Positions 16,121-25,085 are shown, counted from the stretch's first letter. The stretch is 61,052 bases of DNA from Thermosynechococcaceae cyanobacterium MS004 (GCA_022402525.1 JAKRSB010000004.1:1-61052), one strand, 5' to 3'. Made by a program: numbers and translations. Notes: generated by a model from the sequence alone, not told the origin.

Positions 16121-17917
16121 ATGTCCAAGGCCACAATGTCTAAGGCAGTTCAGGTAGAGCCTAAAGAATCGCGCTCCATGCTGATTTCGGCATTGGGGCT
16201 TGGTGTTTTAAGGCGTTGGTGGCTCGTGTCCTTGGTGCTGTTGGGCTGTGGAGCGGCCAGCGGCGCTTTAGGGATAATGTTGTTGTTGAGGCAGCCCCCA
16301 AAGCCTCAGTGCGATCGCGTATTTTGGCCCTTTGCATCTGGTTCCCGACGGCTTTACTGCGCCCAAGAAGTTGCCCAAAAGCGCACCCTCGAAGACTTAT
16401 TTAAGGCGATCGCTCTAGTTGACGGTCTTTCGCGCAACCATCCCCTGCGCCCCCTGATTAACCGCTGGGTGGAAGTCTGGTCTAAGCAAGCGCTGGATCT
16501 TGCAGAAGAAGAATTTGACCAGGGAAACCTTGAGCGCGCCATTTACTTTGCCAAAAAGATTCCGGCCCAGACGACAGCCTATGCACTGGTGTCAGAGCGA
16601 ATTGCCTACTGGGAAAAGGTCTGGGCCAAAGGGGAAGGAATTTTTAAGCGCGCCGAGGCAGCGCTCAATGCGGAGGACTGGCGGGGTACTTTTTCGATCA
16701 TGATTCGGCTGTTGACCGTAGACAACCGCTACTGGTCGGTGAACCAGTATGAAGCCCTCAACCAGCGCATTATCCAGGCACAAAAGGATGAAACACAGCT
16801 TGTGGAGGCACAGCGGTTCTTAAGAGCAGGGGGGCTAGATAACTTGACTAAGGCGTTAAGCATCCTGCAGGACTTGTCCTCTAAGGGGACGATTTTTCAA
16901 AAATCGGTGCAGCAGAGCGTTTCTAAAGTCGCGCGCGCCTTGGTCAGCATTGCCGAAAACGCCCTAGCTCAAGAAGACCTCAACACAGCGCTTAATGCCC
17001 TTGAGCAAATTCCCAAAGAGGTTAGCTTTTGGCCAGAAGTGCAGGACTGGACTGAGATCGCTCAGGCAATGGCTGAAACTTGGTCTGAGACGCCCGAAGG
17101 CTATGAGTCGGCGATCGCCAGGCTCAAGAAGGTATCACCCAATCGCCCACTCTATGGCAAGGTACAGGACTATATTTTGCGCTGGAGTGCAGATATTGGC
17201 TATGTGCGCCTCCTCTCCGAAGCCCAAGCCCAGGCTGCTGACGGCTCTGTTGGGGGGCTATCTAGGGCAATCTTCCAGGCGCAACAGGTTCCTAGCGACA
17301 GCACCCAGTGGAATGAAGCTCAGCAGTCCATTCGTCAATGGAGTGAAAGTCTCAGCGATCAGCAAGATCGGCCCATTTTGACCCAGGCCGACGAAACATC
17401 GTTTCGAGGAGATCTTGCCTCTCTGCGCGCCGCTATTCGTCAGGCTCAGCAGATTCCGTCCGGCAGTAGGCTCTATGCCGAAGCCCAAAGCCGCATCCGC
17501 GACTGGCAGTCCCAAATCCAGTTCCAAACCCAGTCCCAGACCCAAGGCTTTACCATCGCTGCCGCTCCCTCAGCCAGCAGCGCCGCCCCCATCCAAGGAT
17601 CTGCTCAACCGATCAGTTCATCGACTGATCCATCTGGAGACTTGCTGAGAGAAGCCCAAGCCCAAGCCCAGCAGGATACCCCCAGTGCCCTCGCCGCCGC
17701 CATCGAAACAGCCAATCAAATCTCGCCCCGATCGCCGCAGCGTGCCGAGGCCCAGCGCGTCATTAATACCTGGGGGAATCAACTGCTAGGGCTGGCCATT
17801 CGCCAAGCCACTATTGATAAAAACGAAGCGATCGCGATCGCTCAGCAAATTCCGAACTTTTCCAGCGCCTACGATGCTGCTCAAAAACAAATTCAGGCTT
17901 GGCAGGGCTTACCCTAG
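16121..17917 (+). CDS. Single-pass membrane protein with long helical repeat region
   Basis: 598 residues. A short basic N-terminus is followed by one membrane helix at about 33-58 (WWLVSLVLLGCGAASGALG). The remainder is predicted helical and outside, with repeated units ending in a pattern like AQxxIxxWxxQ (for example EAQQSIRQWSE, EAQSRIRDWQS, EAQRVINTWGN, AAQKQIQAWQG) about 30-60 residues apart. A Ser/Gln/Ala-rich linker lies around 465-510. Cyanobacterial homologues are often labelled chromosome segregation ATPase, but no Walker motif is seen. The function is unknown. Start choice is uncertain by five codons (two ATGs at 16121 and 16136). Confidence 0.75.
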   Translation: MSKATMSKAVQVEPKESRSMLISALGLGVLRRWWLVSLVLLGCGAASGALGIMLLLRQPPKPQCDRVFWPFASGSRRLYCAQEVAQKRTLEDLFKAIALVDGLSRNHPLRPLINRWVEVWSKQALDLAEEEFDQGNLERAIYFAKKIPAQTTAYALVSERIAYWEKVWAKGEGIFKRAEAALNAEDWRGTFSIMIRLLTVDNRYWSVNQYEALNQRIIQAQKDETQLVEAQRFLRAGGLDNLTKALSILQDLSSKGTIFQKSVQQSVSKVARALVSIAENALAQEDLNTALNALEQIPKEVSFWPEVQDWTEIAQAMAETWSETPEGYESAIARLKKVSPNRPLYGKVQDYILRWSADIGYVRLLSEAQAQAADGSVGGLSRAIFQAQQVPSDSTQWNEAQQSIRQWSESLSDQQDRPILTQADETSFRGDLASLRAAIRQAQQIPSGSRLYAEAQSRIRDWQSQIQFQTQSQTQGFTIAAAPSASSAAPIQGSAQPISSSTDPSGDLLREAQAQAQQDTPSALAAAIETANQISPRSPQRAEAQRVINTWGNQLLGLAIRQATIDKNEAIAIAQQIPNFSSAYDAAQKQIQAWQGLP

Positions 17918-18017
17918 GCTCAGCTTATCGTTGCCGCTTCATAACGTTGCCAGCCATAACGTTTAGCCTGTGTTAGAGTAGGCGTACTTTGTAACAACCA
18001 GTAGCTGGGGATAGCTT

Positions 18018-19325
18018 ATGGGTCTGTCAAAACGTAGCCTTGCTTTAGGCGCATCTGCTCTTGTTGGAGCAAGTATTATTGCGACAGGTGCAGGAGTTCG
18101 CCTTTCCAAGAGCTGGGCGGTTTTTCAGCCCAGCCCCAAAGAAACCGTTGATGAAGTGTGGCAAGTCATTAACAGTGACTATGTGGATGGCACCTTCAAC
18201 GGTTTAGATTGGCGAAAAGTGCGTACCCAATACCTCAATCGCACCTATCCTTCTCAAAAAGAAGCCTACAGCGCCATCCGAGAAATGCTCGAAAAGCTCG
18301 GAGACCCCTACACGCGCTTTTTAGATCCTGAGCAGTTTAAGAGCATGAAAATTGACACCTCCGGAGAGCTGACCGGGGTGGGGATTCAAATTGCTCAAGA
18401 TGAAAAAACCAAAGAAATTAAAATCATTGCGCCCATTGACGGTAGCCCAGCATCCAAGGCTGGCCTCTTGGCTAAAGACGTGCTCCTGAAGGTTGGCGAC
18501 AAGGCGACGAAGGGCATGGACATCAATGAAGTGGTTGCCTTGATTCGTGGCCCGGTCAACACCAACGTAACGCTTACCATTTTGCGCGGTGGACAAACGA
18601 AAGTCTTTAACCTCAAGCGAGAGCGCATTGAGCTAAAAGCTGTCCGCTCTAGCGTAAAAACTTCTAGTGCTGGGCCTATAGGCTACATTCGGCTATCGCA
18701 GTTTAGTAGCCATGCCCCAGACGAGATGAGAAAAGCCATTCGGGAGCTTTCTCAGAAGAATGTGGCCGGGTTTATTTTAGACCTGCGCTCTAATCCGGGC
18801 GGTTTGCTGCACGCCAGTACCGAGATTGCCCGCATGTGGATCAATGACGCGCCCATTGTCTCGACCGTCGATCGACGGGGCATCTCGGAGCGAGTGACTG
18901 CTGGGCGGAGTAGCTTGACCGATAAGCCCCTAGTGGTTTTGGTGGATGGCGGCTCGGCGAGCGCTAGCGAAATTTTGTCTGGTGCTCTCCAAGAAGATGA
19001 TCGAGCTGTCCTGGTTGGTACGAAGACCTTTGGAAAAGGATTGGTGCAGTCGGTTCGTCCCTTAGGAGATGGGTCGGGTATGGCCGTCACGATCGCCAAG
19101 TATTTTACGCCTAGTGGTCGAGATATCAACAAAAAAGGGATTGAGCCAGACTACAAGGTTGAGCTGACTGAGGCACAAATAAAGGCCATAACGCCCGACA
19201 TCATTGGTACAGATCGGGATCTTCAGTATGCAAAAGCACTCAGCGTACTGAATCAGCAAATTGCCTCTGGACAAAAGCTGCCCCTCAAGTCAGAAGAGCC
19301 TAAACCTCCCTCAAAAAGCTCGTAA
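18018..19325 (+). CDS. C-terminal processing peptidase, S41 family (Ctp)
   Basis: 435 residues. A twin-hydrophobic N-terminus (LGASALVGASIIATGAG) acts as signal peptide or anchor. The PDZ domain is at about 110-195 (GVGIQIAQDE, SPASKAGLLAKDVLLKVGDK). The S41 catalytic core has the Ser-Lys dyad, by family spacing Ser315 in GGSASASEI and Lys340 in TFGKG. Ctp proteases act in the lumen or periplasm; CtpA removes the D1 C-terminal extension of photosystem II, while CtpB/C paralogues have other targets. Which paralogue this is cannot be settled from one sequence. GGGGA precedes ATG. A strong hairpin follows the stop. Confidence 0.93.
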   Translation: MGLSKRSLALGASALVGASIIATGAGVRLSKSWAVFQPSPKETVDEVWQVINSDYVDGTFNGLDWRKVRTQYLNRTYPSQKEAYSAIREMLEKLGDPYTRFLDPEQFKSMKIDTSGELTGVGIQIAQDEKTKEIKIIAPIDGSPASKAGLLAKDVLLKVGDKATKGMDINEVVALIRGPVNTNVTLTILRGGQTKVFNLKRERIELKAVRSSVKTSSAGPIGYIRLSQFSSHAPDEMRKAIRELSQKNVAGFILDLRSNPGGLLHASTEIARMWINDAPIVSTVDRRGISERVTAGRSSLTDKPLVVLVDGGSASASEILSGALQEDDRAVLVGTKTFGKGLVQSVRPLGDGSGMAVTIAKYFTPSGRDINKKGIEPDYKVELTEAQIKAITPDIIGTDRDLQYAKALSVLNQQIASGQKLPLKSEEPKPPSKSS

Positions 19326-19350
19326 CAATCCACGCTTCAGGGAATCTGAG

Positions 19351-19382
19351 TAGGGCTGGCGTTTACCCAAGCGCCAGCCCTA
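19351..19382 (+). terminator. Stem-loop after ctp
   Basis: A perfect 11-bp stem, TAGGGCTGGCG (19351-19361) with CGCCAGCCCTA (19372-19382), around a 10-nt loop, 25 nt after the stop. There is no T-tract, so it may act as an RNA stabiliser or a T-less terminator. Confidence 0.6.
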
Positions 19383-19408
19383 TGCAGTTGTTGTAGAGGT
19401 TTGGGACT

Positions 19409-19460
19409 GATATTAGAGGTCGATACTGGGGGTCGATACTGGGGGGCGATATTGGGGCAC
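19409..19460. repeat. Four 13-bp tandem repeats in the ctp to DUF2808 spacer
   Basis: Units GATATTAGAGGTC, GATACTGGGGGTC, GATACTGGGGGGC and GATATTGGGGCAC. The rest of the 19383-19837 spacer has no supported gene. Confidence 0.75.
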
Positions 19461-19837
19461 TTTTAGGGCGCGATCGCGTCTAATCATTTGACCTGTGTGT
19501 CTAGGGGGAGGCATCTTGGCCGCGCTGCGTTTAGTGGTTTAGGCGTTTGTTCAAAAGATAGGGCTTCTAGGTGGGGGGATTGGGTGGCCTGAGTACGGTC
19601 GTTTTAATTTCTGGCACAGCCTTTGACTGAGGGAGACTCAAAGGCTGCTACCATAATCAACAAATTTCGATATATTAATCTGGTAGATTGCTTAGAACTT
19701 CATTCCGCTAGATACGCTCACTCACCACCGTCATCCACAAGCGTTCATTTAACACTCGCCAGTTAGGGTTTCTGTCTTTAATATTCTCTCCCCTGTATTC
19801 TCTCCATTCATTTCTTACACCCAAAAGCGTTATTCCT

Positions 19838-20410
19838 ATGTCAGCTTCTAAATCTGCTCTCAAACGCCTCAGCTCTTGCCTTTGTATTGCAAGCTGCTTG
19901 TTTGTAGGCGCACCGATTGTCACGCCTGCCCAGACTAATCCAGGGCTGACTTTTACCTGGGGTGGTAATGGCCCTTCCGGAAAGCAGCAGTTGGGCTATG
20001 TCCTGCAATATGGGACGCCCGGATTTCCTCAGGAGCGCATGCGTCTCAAGCTGGGTCGCCAAAAAACGGCGATCGACAGCATCCGCATTTCCTATCCAGA
20101 TTATTTTGATGGCGAGTTCAATGAAAAATCCATCACCATTCAAGAATCCCCTAAGAGCCGCTTTATTGGGTTTGGCCGCAGCAAGCAAATTCCTATCAGC
20201 TCAGCCAAGGTAGATAAAGATAGTCGCCTGATTGAGATTGTGCCAGCAGAGCCAATTCCTGCGGGGACTGCGGCAGAAATTGTGCTGTCCAATGTGCAAA
20301 ACCCCAGAAGTGGCGGGATTTTTTACCTCAACTGCTTTATTTCGGTACCCGGAGATGTGCCCCTCAAGCGCTATCTGGGTACTTGGGTGATGAGTATTTC
20401 CCGAAGCTAG
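19838..20410 (+). CDS. DUF2808 domain protein, exported
   Basis: 190 residues. The signal peptide is LSSCLCIASCLFVGAPIVTPAQ (cut near residue 32). The mature part fits DUF2808, a family largely limited to cyanobacteria: LGYVLQYGTPGFPQERMRL, DSIRISYPDYFDGEF, IEIVPAEPIPAGTAAEIVLSN and NCFISVPGDVPLKRYLGTWVMSISR near the end. Function unknown; probably periplasmic or outer-membrane linked. A rho-independent terminator follows 26 nt after the stop. Confidence 0.88.
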   Translation: MSASKSALKRLSSCLCIASCLFVGAPIVTPAQTNPGLTFTWGGNGPSGKQQLGYVLQYGTPGFPQERMRLKLGRQKTAIDSIRISYPDYFDGEFNEKSITIQESPKSRFIGFGRSKQIPISSAKVDKDSRLIEIVPAEPIPAGTAAEIVLSNVQNPRSGGIFYLNCFISVPGDVPLKRYLGTWVMSISRS

Positions 20411-20436
20411 TTTGGATTTCGTCGGTATAGCCCCAG

Positions 20437-20471
20437 CCCCCAGTGGACAAATCACCTGCTGGGGGTCTTTT
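20437..20471 (+). terminator. Rho-independent terminator after the DUF2808 gene
   Basis: Stem CCCCCAG (20437-20443) pairs with CTGGGGG (20459-20465), followed by TCTTTTT. It also lies just before the end of the converging yraN gene. Confidence 0.8.
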
Positions 20472-20503
20472 TATTGTTCTCTGTCTCGTCTCTGCTTCCC
20501 GTG

Positions 20504-21019
20504 TTATTCAAAGGCTGAGTCGAGATAGGTGGTTAAGGTGAGTCGATACCCTGGCTGTAGGGTGGGCTGTCCTAACTGAATGGTGCTTGCTGGCGTTTCG
20601 TTTGAGGCAGGCGCTGAGATGGGCCGCGCTATCTTCTGAGCGTTCACTAAGGCCACATCAAAGCGACAGGGGCTGTCTGCAAACTGCGGAAATGTACTCA
20701 GAAAGAGCTGCGCTGTTTTACGCAGCTTGGCCTGCTTGGCAGGAGTGATGGCGAAGAGTCCATTGGTATCCCAGTTGCCACTGCTGCGGGTCTTGACTTC
20801 CACAAAGGCGAGGGTGCCCGTTTCGGGAGTCTCTGAGCTGGAAGGGCGATCGCCTGTCCAATGCGCTACTACGTCCAACTCACCCCAGCGGCACGACCAG
20901 CCCTGAGCCAAAATTGTCCAGCCCTGTTGCTGGAGCCATTGGGCAACTAAGCGTTCTCCGTACTTTCCGATGAGGGAAGTGTTGGGTTTCCTCTGGGCTG
21001 ATTCTTCAGGGATAGGCAT
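20504..21019 (-). CDS. YraN family (UPF0102) nuclease-like protein
   Basis: 171 residues. The core has the family motifs IGKYGERLVAQWLQQQGW, WGELDVVAHW and LAFVEVKTRSSG, which together give the D...ExK residues of an endonuclease-like fold. It also shows the PAKQAKLRKTAQLFLS helix and RFDVALVN. YraN proteins are widespread and usually sit near rnhB; their function is unclear. The insertion PSSSETPETG within the fold and a 35-residue tail are longer than usual. GGAAAT precedes ATG. A truncated, dead copy of the 5' third lies at 11576. Confidence 0.88.
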   Translation of the reverse strand: MPIPEESAQRKPNTSLIGKYGERLVAQWLQQQGWTILAQGWSCRWGELDVVAHWTGDRPSSSETPETGTLAFVEVKTRSSGNWDTNGLFAITPAKQAKLRKTAQLFLSTFPQFADSPCRFDVALVNAQKIARPISAPASNETPASTIQLGQPTLQPGYRLTLTTYLDSAFE

Positions 21020-21293
21020 TATTTCCAGGGGGAAAGGTCTTTAAACTAGCTCATAAACTAGCTCATAAAATTGATTCAACTGGAGATGGATTTTCAAGGC
21101 GCGATCGCTCATGATTTGGCAGGAACATCTCGCTTTTGTGATGAGTAGAAATACTTAAGCGCAAAATCAAGCTTTTTTAAGCATAAATTGAGTATCGGTC
21201 TAGCGCTATAATCCCTTTTTGAAGCCTTCAATTTATCTGAAAGGTATGATATGAAAGTTTTTATGGATAAGTATAAATACTTGGCGAAAAGAT

Positions 21294-21438
21294 GAGTTCG
21301 ACAAAAACAACCGCTCCTCATCCTCCCATCCTTCTCTCTGGGGAGAAGAAGGAGGAGTAATTAAAAGTCAAGCTTCTTAAACCCTCGCCTTCGGGAGAGA
21401 GGTTTGGGGTGAGGGGCTGTAAGTGCATTATCGAACTC
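21294..21438 (-). mobile_element. MITE-like element, copy 2
   Basis: 145 bp, in the opposite orientation to copies 1 and 3. It opens with GAGTTCGACAAAAACAACCG and closes with ATCGAACTC, giving terminal inverted repeats of about 8 bp. Inside are the two hairpins and the AAGCTTCTTAAA linker common to the family. No ORF; no certain target duplication. Confidence 0.8.
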
Positions 21439-21533
21439 GCGTTAGCAAAAAGATGAGATGCTCCCGATTTTAAACACTCTCGATCAAATCTAGCTGAGAT
21501 TTTGGTGCCGAATTTTATTCTCATATTGAAGTT

Positions 21534-21935
21534 ATGCAAAAATTATTCGCAGGTATTTTATTTTCCATAAGTTTTGTTTTTTTGTTGGTTACAGCTTCGG
21601 TAATGCTGACTAAGAACCCCTCTGAAAAGGAAAAAAGCGCAGCCTTTGGTGGATTAATTCTTGGAGTTCCTGCATTGGCTGGTGGTACAGCGATCATGCT
21701 AGGAGTACGAAAGAATAGAAAACAATCACAATCAGATCTAGAGCGTCAACTTGAAGCAATTTTTTTAGAAGTTATTCAGAATAATGGCGGACGAGTATCT
21801 GTTATTGATTTTTCAATCGCTAGTAAGTTGTCTTTGGCAGAGTCGAAGCAGTATCTAGATAATAAGGCTAGCGAATTAAATGGAGATTTTCATGTAAATG
21901 ATGAGGGTAAAATCAGCTATTTGTTTGATTTTTAG
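21534..21935 (+). CDS. Small membrane protein with a C-terminal winged-helix-like domain
   Basis: 133 residues, not assigned to a named family. Two membrane helices (about 5-25, FAGILFSISFVFLLVTASVM; about 38-58, GGLILGVPALAGGTAIMLG) are joined by a short loop. The cytoplasmic tail from about 68 reads ERQLEAIFLEVIQNNGGRVSV, then FSIASKLSLAESKQYLDNKASEL and a beta end KISYLFDF. This looks like a small winged helix. Similar two-helix plus winged-helix proteins are common in cyanobacteria, without known function. AT-rich compared with flanking genes. Confidence 0.65.
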   Translation: MQKLFAGILFSISFVFLLVTASVMLTKNPSEKEKSAAFGGLILGVPALAGGTAIMLGVRKNRKQSQSDLERQLEAIFLEVIQNNGGRVSVIDFSIASKLSLAESKQYLDNKASELNGDFHVNDEGKISYLFDF

Positions 21936-22010
21936 ATGATTTGATGAGTTGCTTTAGGATGAAAGTTTCACAATAAATCTATTGCTCTGCTTTTGAATAA
22001 GGCTTCAACA

Positions 22011-22673
22011 TTATTTCACTTCTGAACCTAAATCAATGAGCGGCTTGGTGGTGATGACTTTCCGTTCATCTAGGTTAATGATGCTTGATGTTTTGATCTT
22101 ATCTTTGCCGTAAACCACGACTAACTTCCCAGGCTTGACCATTGTTATACCAAAAATATCCGTGACCCCTGCCAATACCTCAACGTATTCTTTGCCGTTG
22201 GCTGATGATATCCCTAAGGTGCGCAAGTCTTTCTGGTCTAAATACCTGTTGCCATTGGTATCTGCTTTAAGAACCTGATATACCAGCCATTGCGTCACAG
22301 CTTTACCGTTAATCTCCTGGCTATATCTATCCGTCTGCACAATGACGTAGGCATTTGTCTCAAACAGCCGATGAGATTCTAAAGTATTGGTGTCGAGAAA
22401 AACTAAGTTTCGGGATTGATCGCCCGTCCAATAGCTGCCAGACGTCGAGAGCTTTTCTGATCTTGAGCCCACGTTGTCTAAGGAGGCCATGAGGTAAGGG
22501 GTTCCCTCAATCGGTTGAAAAATACCTAATGCTGCCTCATTTTGATTTGACGTATTAACCTTTGCTTCTTCAGCTCTAGGAGATTGACCAGCTCGACTAC
22601 AGGCAAATCCTGGGGGCAAGAAGGGCAACGCGACCATGAGTGCGACCATCCCGTGTAATGTCCTTAGGCTCAT
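22011..22673 (-). CDS. Exported protein of unknown function with an EF-hand-like loop
   Basis: 220 residues. The N-terminus (LHGMVALMVALPFLPPGFAC) is a signal sequence; the Cys could be lipidated, though the lipobox GFAC is poor. The mature part is mostly beta: YLMASLDNVGSRSEK, NLVFLDTNTLESHRLFE, QWLVYQVLKADTNGN. DTNGNRYLDQKD at about 138-149 has the acidic spacing of a Ca-binding EF-hand loop. A beta-propeller-like or lipoprotein role at the envelope is possible. No named family recognised. Confidence 0.65.
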   Translation of the reverse strand: MSLRTLHGMVALMVALPFLPPGFACSRAGQSPRAEEAKVNTSNQNEAALGIFQPIEGTPYLMASLDNVGSRSEKLSTSGSYWTGDQSRNLVFLDTNTLESHRLFETNAYVIVQTDRYSQEINGKAVTQWLVYQVLKADTNGNRYLDQKDLRTLGISSANGKEYVEVLAGVTDIFGITMVKPGKLVVVYGKDKIKTSSIINLDERKVITTKPLIDLGSEVK

Positions 22674-22740
22674 ACCATTTCATCATCCATGACGTTATTG
22701 CTGATTCTTTCAATTCAACACCAATATCAGCAGGAATTTA

Positions 22741-22814
22741 GACTGACTAAGTTTGACTGACTAAATTGGACTGCCTAAATTGGACGCTGCCAGGATTGGA
22801 TGCTGCCTGGATTG
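22741..22814. repeat. Tandem repeats of 14 and 16 bp upstream of the Uma2 pair
   Basis: GACTGACTAAGTTT, GACTGACTAAATTG and GACTGCCTAAATTG (14 bp) run into GACGCTGCCAGGATTG and GATGCTGCCTGGATTG (16 bp). The second pair seems to have grown from the first by a 2-bp expansion. Confidence 0.85.
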
Positions 22815-22901
22815 GATGGGTCAATGGGCAAGGGTAGGGCTAGAACCTATAATAGAGTGGAAATGCCAGAAGTTAGCTCCTCAAGATGTTGGGAGGTTTC
22901 T

Positions 22902-23507
22902 ATGACCGCTGCCACGACTCCTACATCATCTGTTGATGCTCTGTTACTCAATGTTAGCCATGCCAAGCTCACGGTAACGCCGGAACACTTCGATCAACTT
23001 TGTATGGATAACCCGGATCTACGCCTTGAGCTGACTAAAGATGGAGAGTTGATTGTCATGGCTCCGGCGGGTGGTGAAACTGGTGAAAGAAATCTAGATT
23101 TAGCTGGGCAAGTTTGGTACTGGAATCGCCAGAATAACTTTGGGCAAGGATTCGATTCATCGACGGGCTATGATTTCATAGCATTGGGTGGCGGAAAGCG
23201 ATCGCCGGATGTGTCTTGGATTGAGAAGTCGCGCTTAGAGGGCGTGGAAATTGTTGGATTTATTCCGGTCGTGCCTGATTTTGTGATTGAGCTACGATCT
23301 GCTACAGATACTTTGAAGCCGTTGCAGGAGAAGATGCAGGAGTATCGAGGGCTTGGGGTAAGGTTGGGGTTACTGATTAACCCTCAGAGTAAAGAAATTG
23401 AGGTCTATCGTCCTGGACAGGATGTGGAGATATTAGAGTCGCCTAGTGCGATGGATTGTGGTGAGGTGATGCCCGGATTTGTGCTGAGCATGAGCCGAAT
23501 TTGGTAA
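22902..23507 (+). CDS. Uma2 family endonuclease-like protein (DUF820), tandem copy A
   Basis: 201 residues from the ATG six bases after GGAGG, preferred over an upstream in-frame ATG at 22800. The fold is the Uma2 PD-(D/E)XK type: LRLELTKDGELIVMAPAGGE, KRSPDVSWIEKSR, VPDFVIELRSATDTLKPLQEKM and VRLGLLINPQSKEIEVYRPG. Uma2 proteins are strongly expanded in cyanobacteria; their true role is unsettled, despite the restriction endonuclease label. The adjacent gene at 23531 is a clear duplicate with the same ribosome-binding site. Confidence 0.88.
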   Translation: MTAATTPTSSVDALLLNVSHAKLTVTPEHFDQLCMDNPDLRLELTKDGELIVMAPAGGETGERNLDLAGQVWYWNRQNNFGQGFDSSTGYDFIALGGGKRSPDVSWIEKSRLEGVEIVGFIPVVPDFVIELRSATDTLKPLQEKMQEYRGLGVRLGLLINPQSKEIEVYRPGQDVEILESPSAMDCGEVMPGFVLSMSRIW

Positions 23508-23530
23508 TCATGAACGATTTGGAGGTTTCT

Positions 23531-24136
23531 ATGACAATTGCCACGACTCCTAAATCCTCTGCTGATGTTTTGTTATTGAATGTTAGCCATGCCAAGCTTA
23601 CGGTAACGCCAGAGCATTTTGATCAACTTTGTATGGATAACCCGGATTTACGCCTTGAGCTGACTAAAGATAGAGAATTGATTGTTATGGCTCCGGCGGG
23701 TGGTGAAAGTAGTGAGAAGAATTTTGACTTAGTAATGGAGGTGGGGATTTGGAATCGGCAGAGTGGTTTGGGGCGGGCTTTTGATTCATCCTGTGGCTAT
23801 GATTTCACTGCGATTGGGGGTGGAAAGCGATCGCCGGATGTGTCTTGGATTGAGAAGTCGCGCTTAGAGGGCTTGGAAATTGTCGGGTTTATTCCGGTTG
23901 TGCCTGATTTTGTGATTGAGCTACGATCTGCTACGGATACTTTGAAGCTGTTGCAGGAGAAGATGCAAGAGTATCGAGGGCTTGGGGTAAGGTTGGGGTT
24001 ACTGATTAACCCTCAGAGTAAACAAATTGAGGTCTATCGTCCTGGACAGGATGTGGAGATATTAGAGTCGCCTAGTGCGATTGATTGTGGTGAGGTGATG
24101 CCCGGATTTGTGCTGAACATGAGCCGAATTTGGTAA
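23531..24136 (+). CDS. Uma2 family endonuclease-like protein (DUF820), tandem copy B
   Basis: 201 residues, starting at the ATG after the same GGAGGTTTCT leader as copy A, 23 nt after the stop of copy A. The two proteins differ mainly in the stretch after GGE (SSEKNFDLVMEVGIWNRQSGLGRAFDSS versus its copy A counterpart), while both ends are nearly identical. That pattern points to a recent tandem duplication with gene conversion at the ends. The catalytic strand residues PDVSWI and FVIELRS are intact in both. Confidence 0.88.
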   Translation: MTIATTPKSSADVLLLNVSHAKLTVTPEHFDQLCMDNPDLRLELTKDRELIVMAPAGGESSEKNFDLVMEVGIWNRQSGLGRAFDSSCGYDFTAIGGGKRSPDVSWIEKSRLEGLEIVGFIPVVPDFVIELRSATDTLKLLQEKMQEYRGLGVRLGLLINPQSKQIEVYRPGQDVEILESPSAIDCGEVMPGFVLNMSRIW

Positions 24137-24170
24137 TCATCCCATCTCTTTAAACTCGATCGCCCTATCG

Positions 24171-24252
24171 TTACACCTGTGCCATCACGGCGTTGAGGAG
24201 GTCGGCTTGTTTGTTTTGGGATGCGGCGATCGTGAGGTAGACCTCAGGGTAA
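24171..24252 (-). pseudogene. Relic A of a 3' gene end (NKQADL..NAVMAQV motif)
   Basis: Minus-strand translation ends in IAASQNKQADLLNAVMAQV and a stop. Two more copies of the same tail occur at 24985 and 25830. The tail recalls the C-terminal helix of type I restriction specificity (HsdS) subunits. Upstream sequence is lost. Confidence 0.55.
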
Positions 24253-24329
24253 TCTTGGTGCGCACAGTCTCTTCAATGGCGCTAGCCTTAAAATGAAGAG
24301 TAAATTTATGAGTTGAGAGGAGGTATAGA

Positions 24330-24554
24330 TTGCTGAAAAGTTATGAAGCGACCTTGGAGAATGGCCAGATTCATTGGTTGGGTGAACGGCCTGAGGTTTC
24401 TATGGCTCGCATTATTGTGACGGTGTTAGCAGATGAGGGTGTGCCTGGGACTAAACGCCGGACTGCTCCTGCTTCTATTGCGGGTAAGGGTCGCACTTTG
24501 GGAGATATTGTGAGTCCGATTGTGGATGAGCAAGACTGGGATTGTCTAAAATGA
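24330..24554 (+). CDS. Antitoxin-like protein of a vapBC-type pair
   Basis: 74 residues from a TTG start preceded by GAGGAGG. The N-terminal strand pattern (SYEATLENGQIHWLGERP, ARIIVTVL) is that of small cyanobacterial antitoxins paired with PIN toxins. The acidic C-terminus (DIVSPIVDEQDWDCLK) likely contacts the toxin. The stop overlaps the next start by 4 nt (ATGA), showing tight translational coupling. It should neutralise the PIN toxin and repress the operon; DNA-binding residues were not identified. Confidence 0.75.
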   Translation: MLKSYEATLENGQIHWLGERPEVSMARIIVTVLADEGVPGTKRRTAPASIAGKGRTLGDIVSPIVDEQDWDCLK

Positions 24555-24946
24555 TTGTCCTAGATACGCATATTTGGTTTTGGATGGTGACTCAGGACTG
24601 GAAAAGGTTTCCGGCTGCATGGCGTAATGATATTGAACTGGCGGATCAGGTTGGAGTATCGCCGATTTCTTGCTATGAGATTGTGCTAGCTGAAGAGCGG
24701 GGCCGTTTGGAGTTGCCTTGTGCTGCCGAGGATTGGTTTCGGGATGCATTGGAGCCAATGGATATTGTTTTGTTGCCGTTGAATGCGGCGGTGGCTTGTC
24801 GAGCGGTTGAGTTGTCTCCTGTTCATAAAGATCCTTTTGATCGATTAATTATTGCAACGGCATTGGTCTATGACGGACGGCTAGCGAGTGTGGATGGTTC
24901 GTTTCCGCTATATTCTGAGATTAAGAATCGGTTATTAGGTTCTTAG
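24551..24946 (+). CDS. PIN-domain ribonuclease toxin (VapC-like)
   Basis: 131 residues from the ATG overlapping the antitoxin stop. PIN acidic residues are visible: Asp4 in VLDTHIW, Glu in SCYEIVLAEERGRL, and the pair in HKDPFDRLIIATALVY, with a final Asp in LASVDGSF. PIN toxins are Mg-dependent single-strand RNases that stop translation when the antitoxin is lost. All key acids are present, so this toxin looks active, unlike the frameshifted one at 25972. Confidence 0.88.
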   Translation: MIVLDTHIWFWMVTQDWKRFPAAWRNDIELADQVGVSPISCYEIVLAEERGRLELPCAAEDWFRDALEPMDIVLLPLNAAVACRAVELSPVHKDPFDRLIIATALVYDGRLASVDGSFPLYSEIKNRLLGS

Positions 24947-24984
24947 TATTTTTTTGATAACATATTTGACCGATCGCTCTATCG

Positions 24985-25085
24985 TTACACTTGAGCCATC
25001 ACGGCGTTGAACAGGTCGGCTTGTTTGTTTTGGGCAGCGGCGATCGCGTCTTCTAAGCGATCGCACAGTGCCAGTTGACGCAACT
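24985..25085 (-). pseudogene. Relic B of the same 3' gene end (HsdS-tail-like)
   Basis: The minus-strand frame reads LRQLALCDRLEDAIAAAQNK, then QADLFNAVMAQV and a stop. It begins directly after the stop codon of the Uma2 gene at 25086, so a recombination joint lies at this base. LCDRLEDAI is typical of the C-terminal coiled coil of HsdS subunits. Confidence 0.6.
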
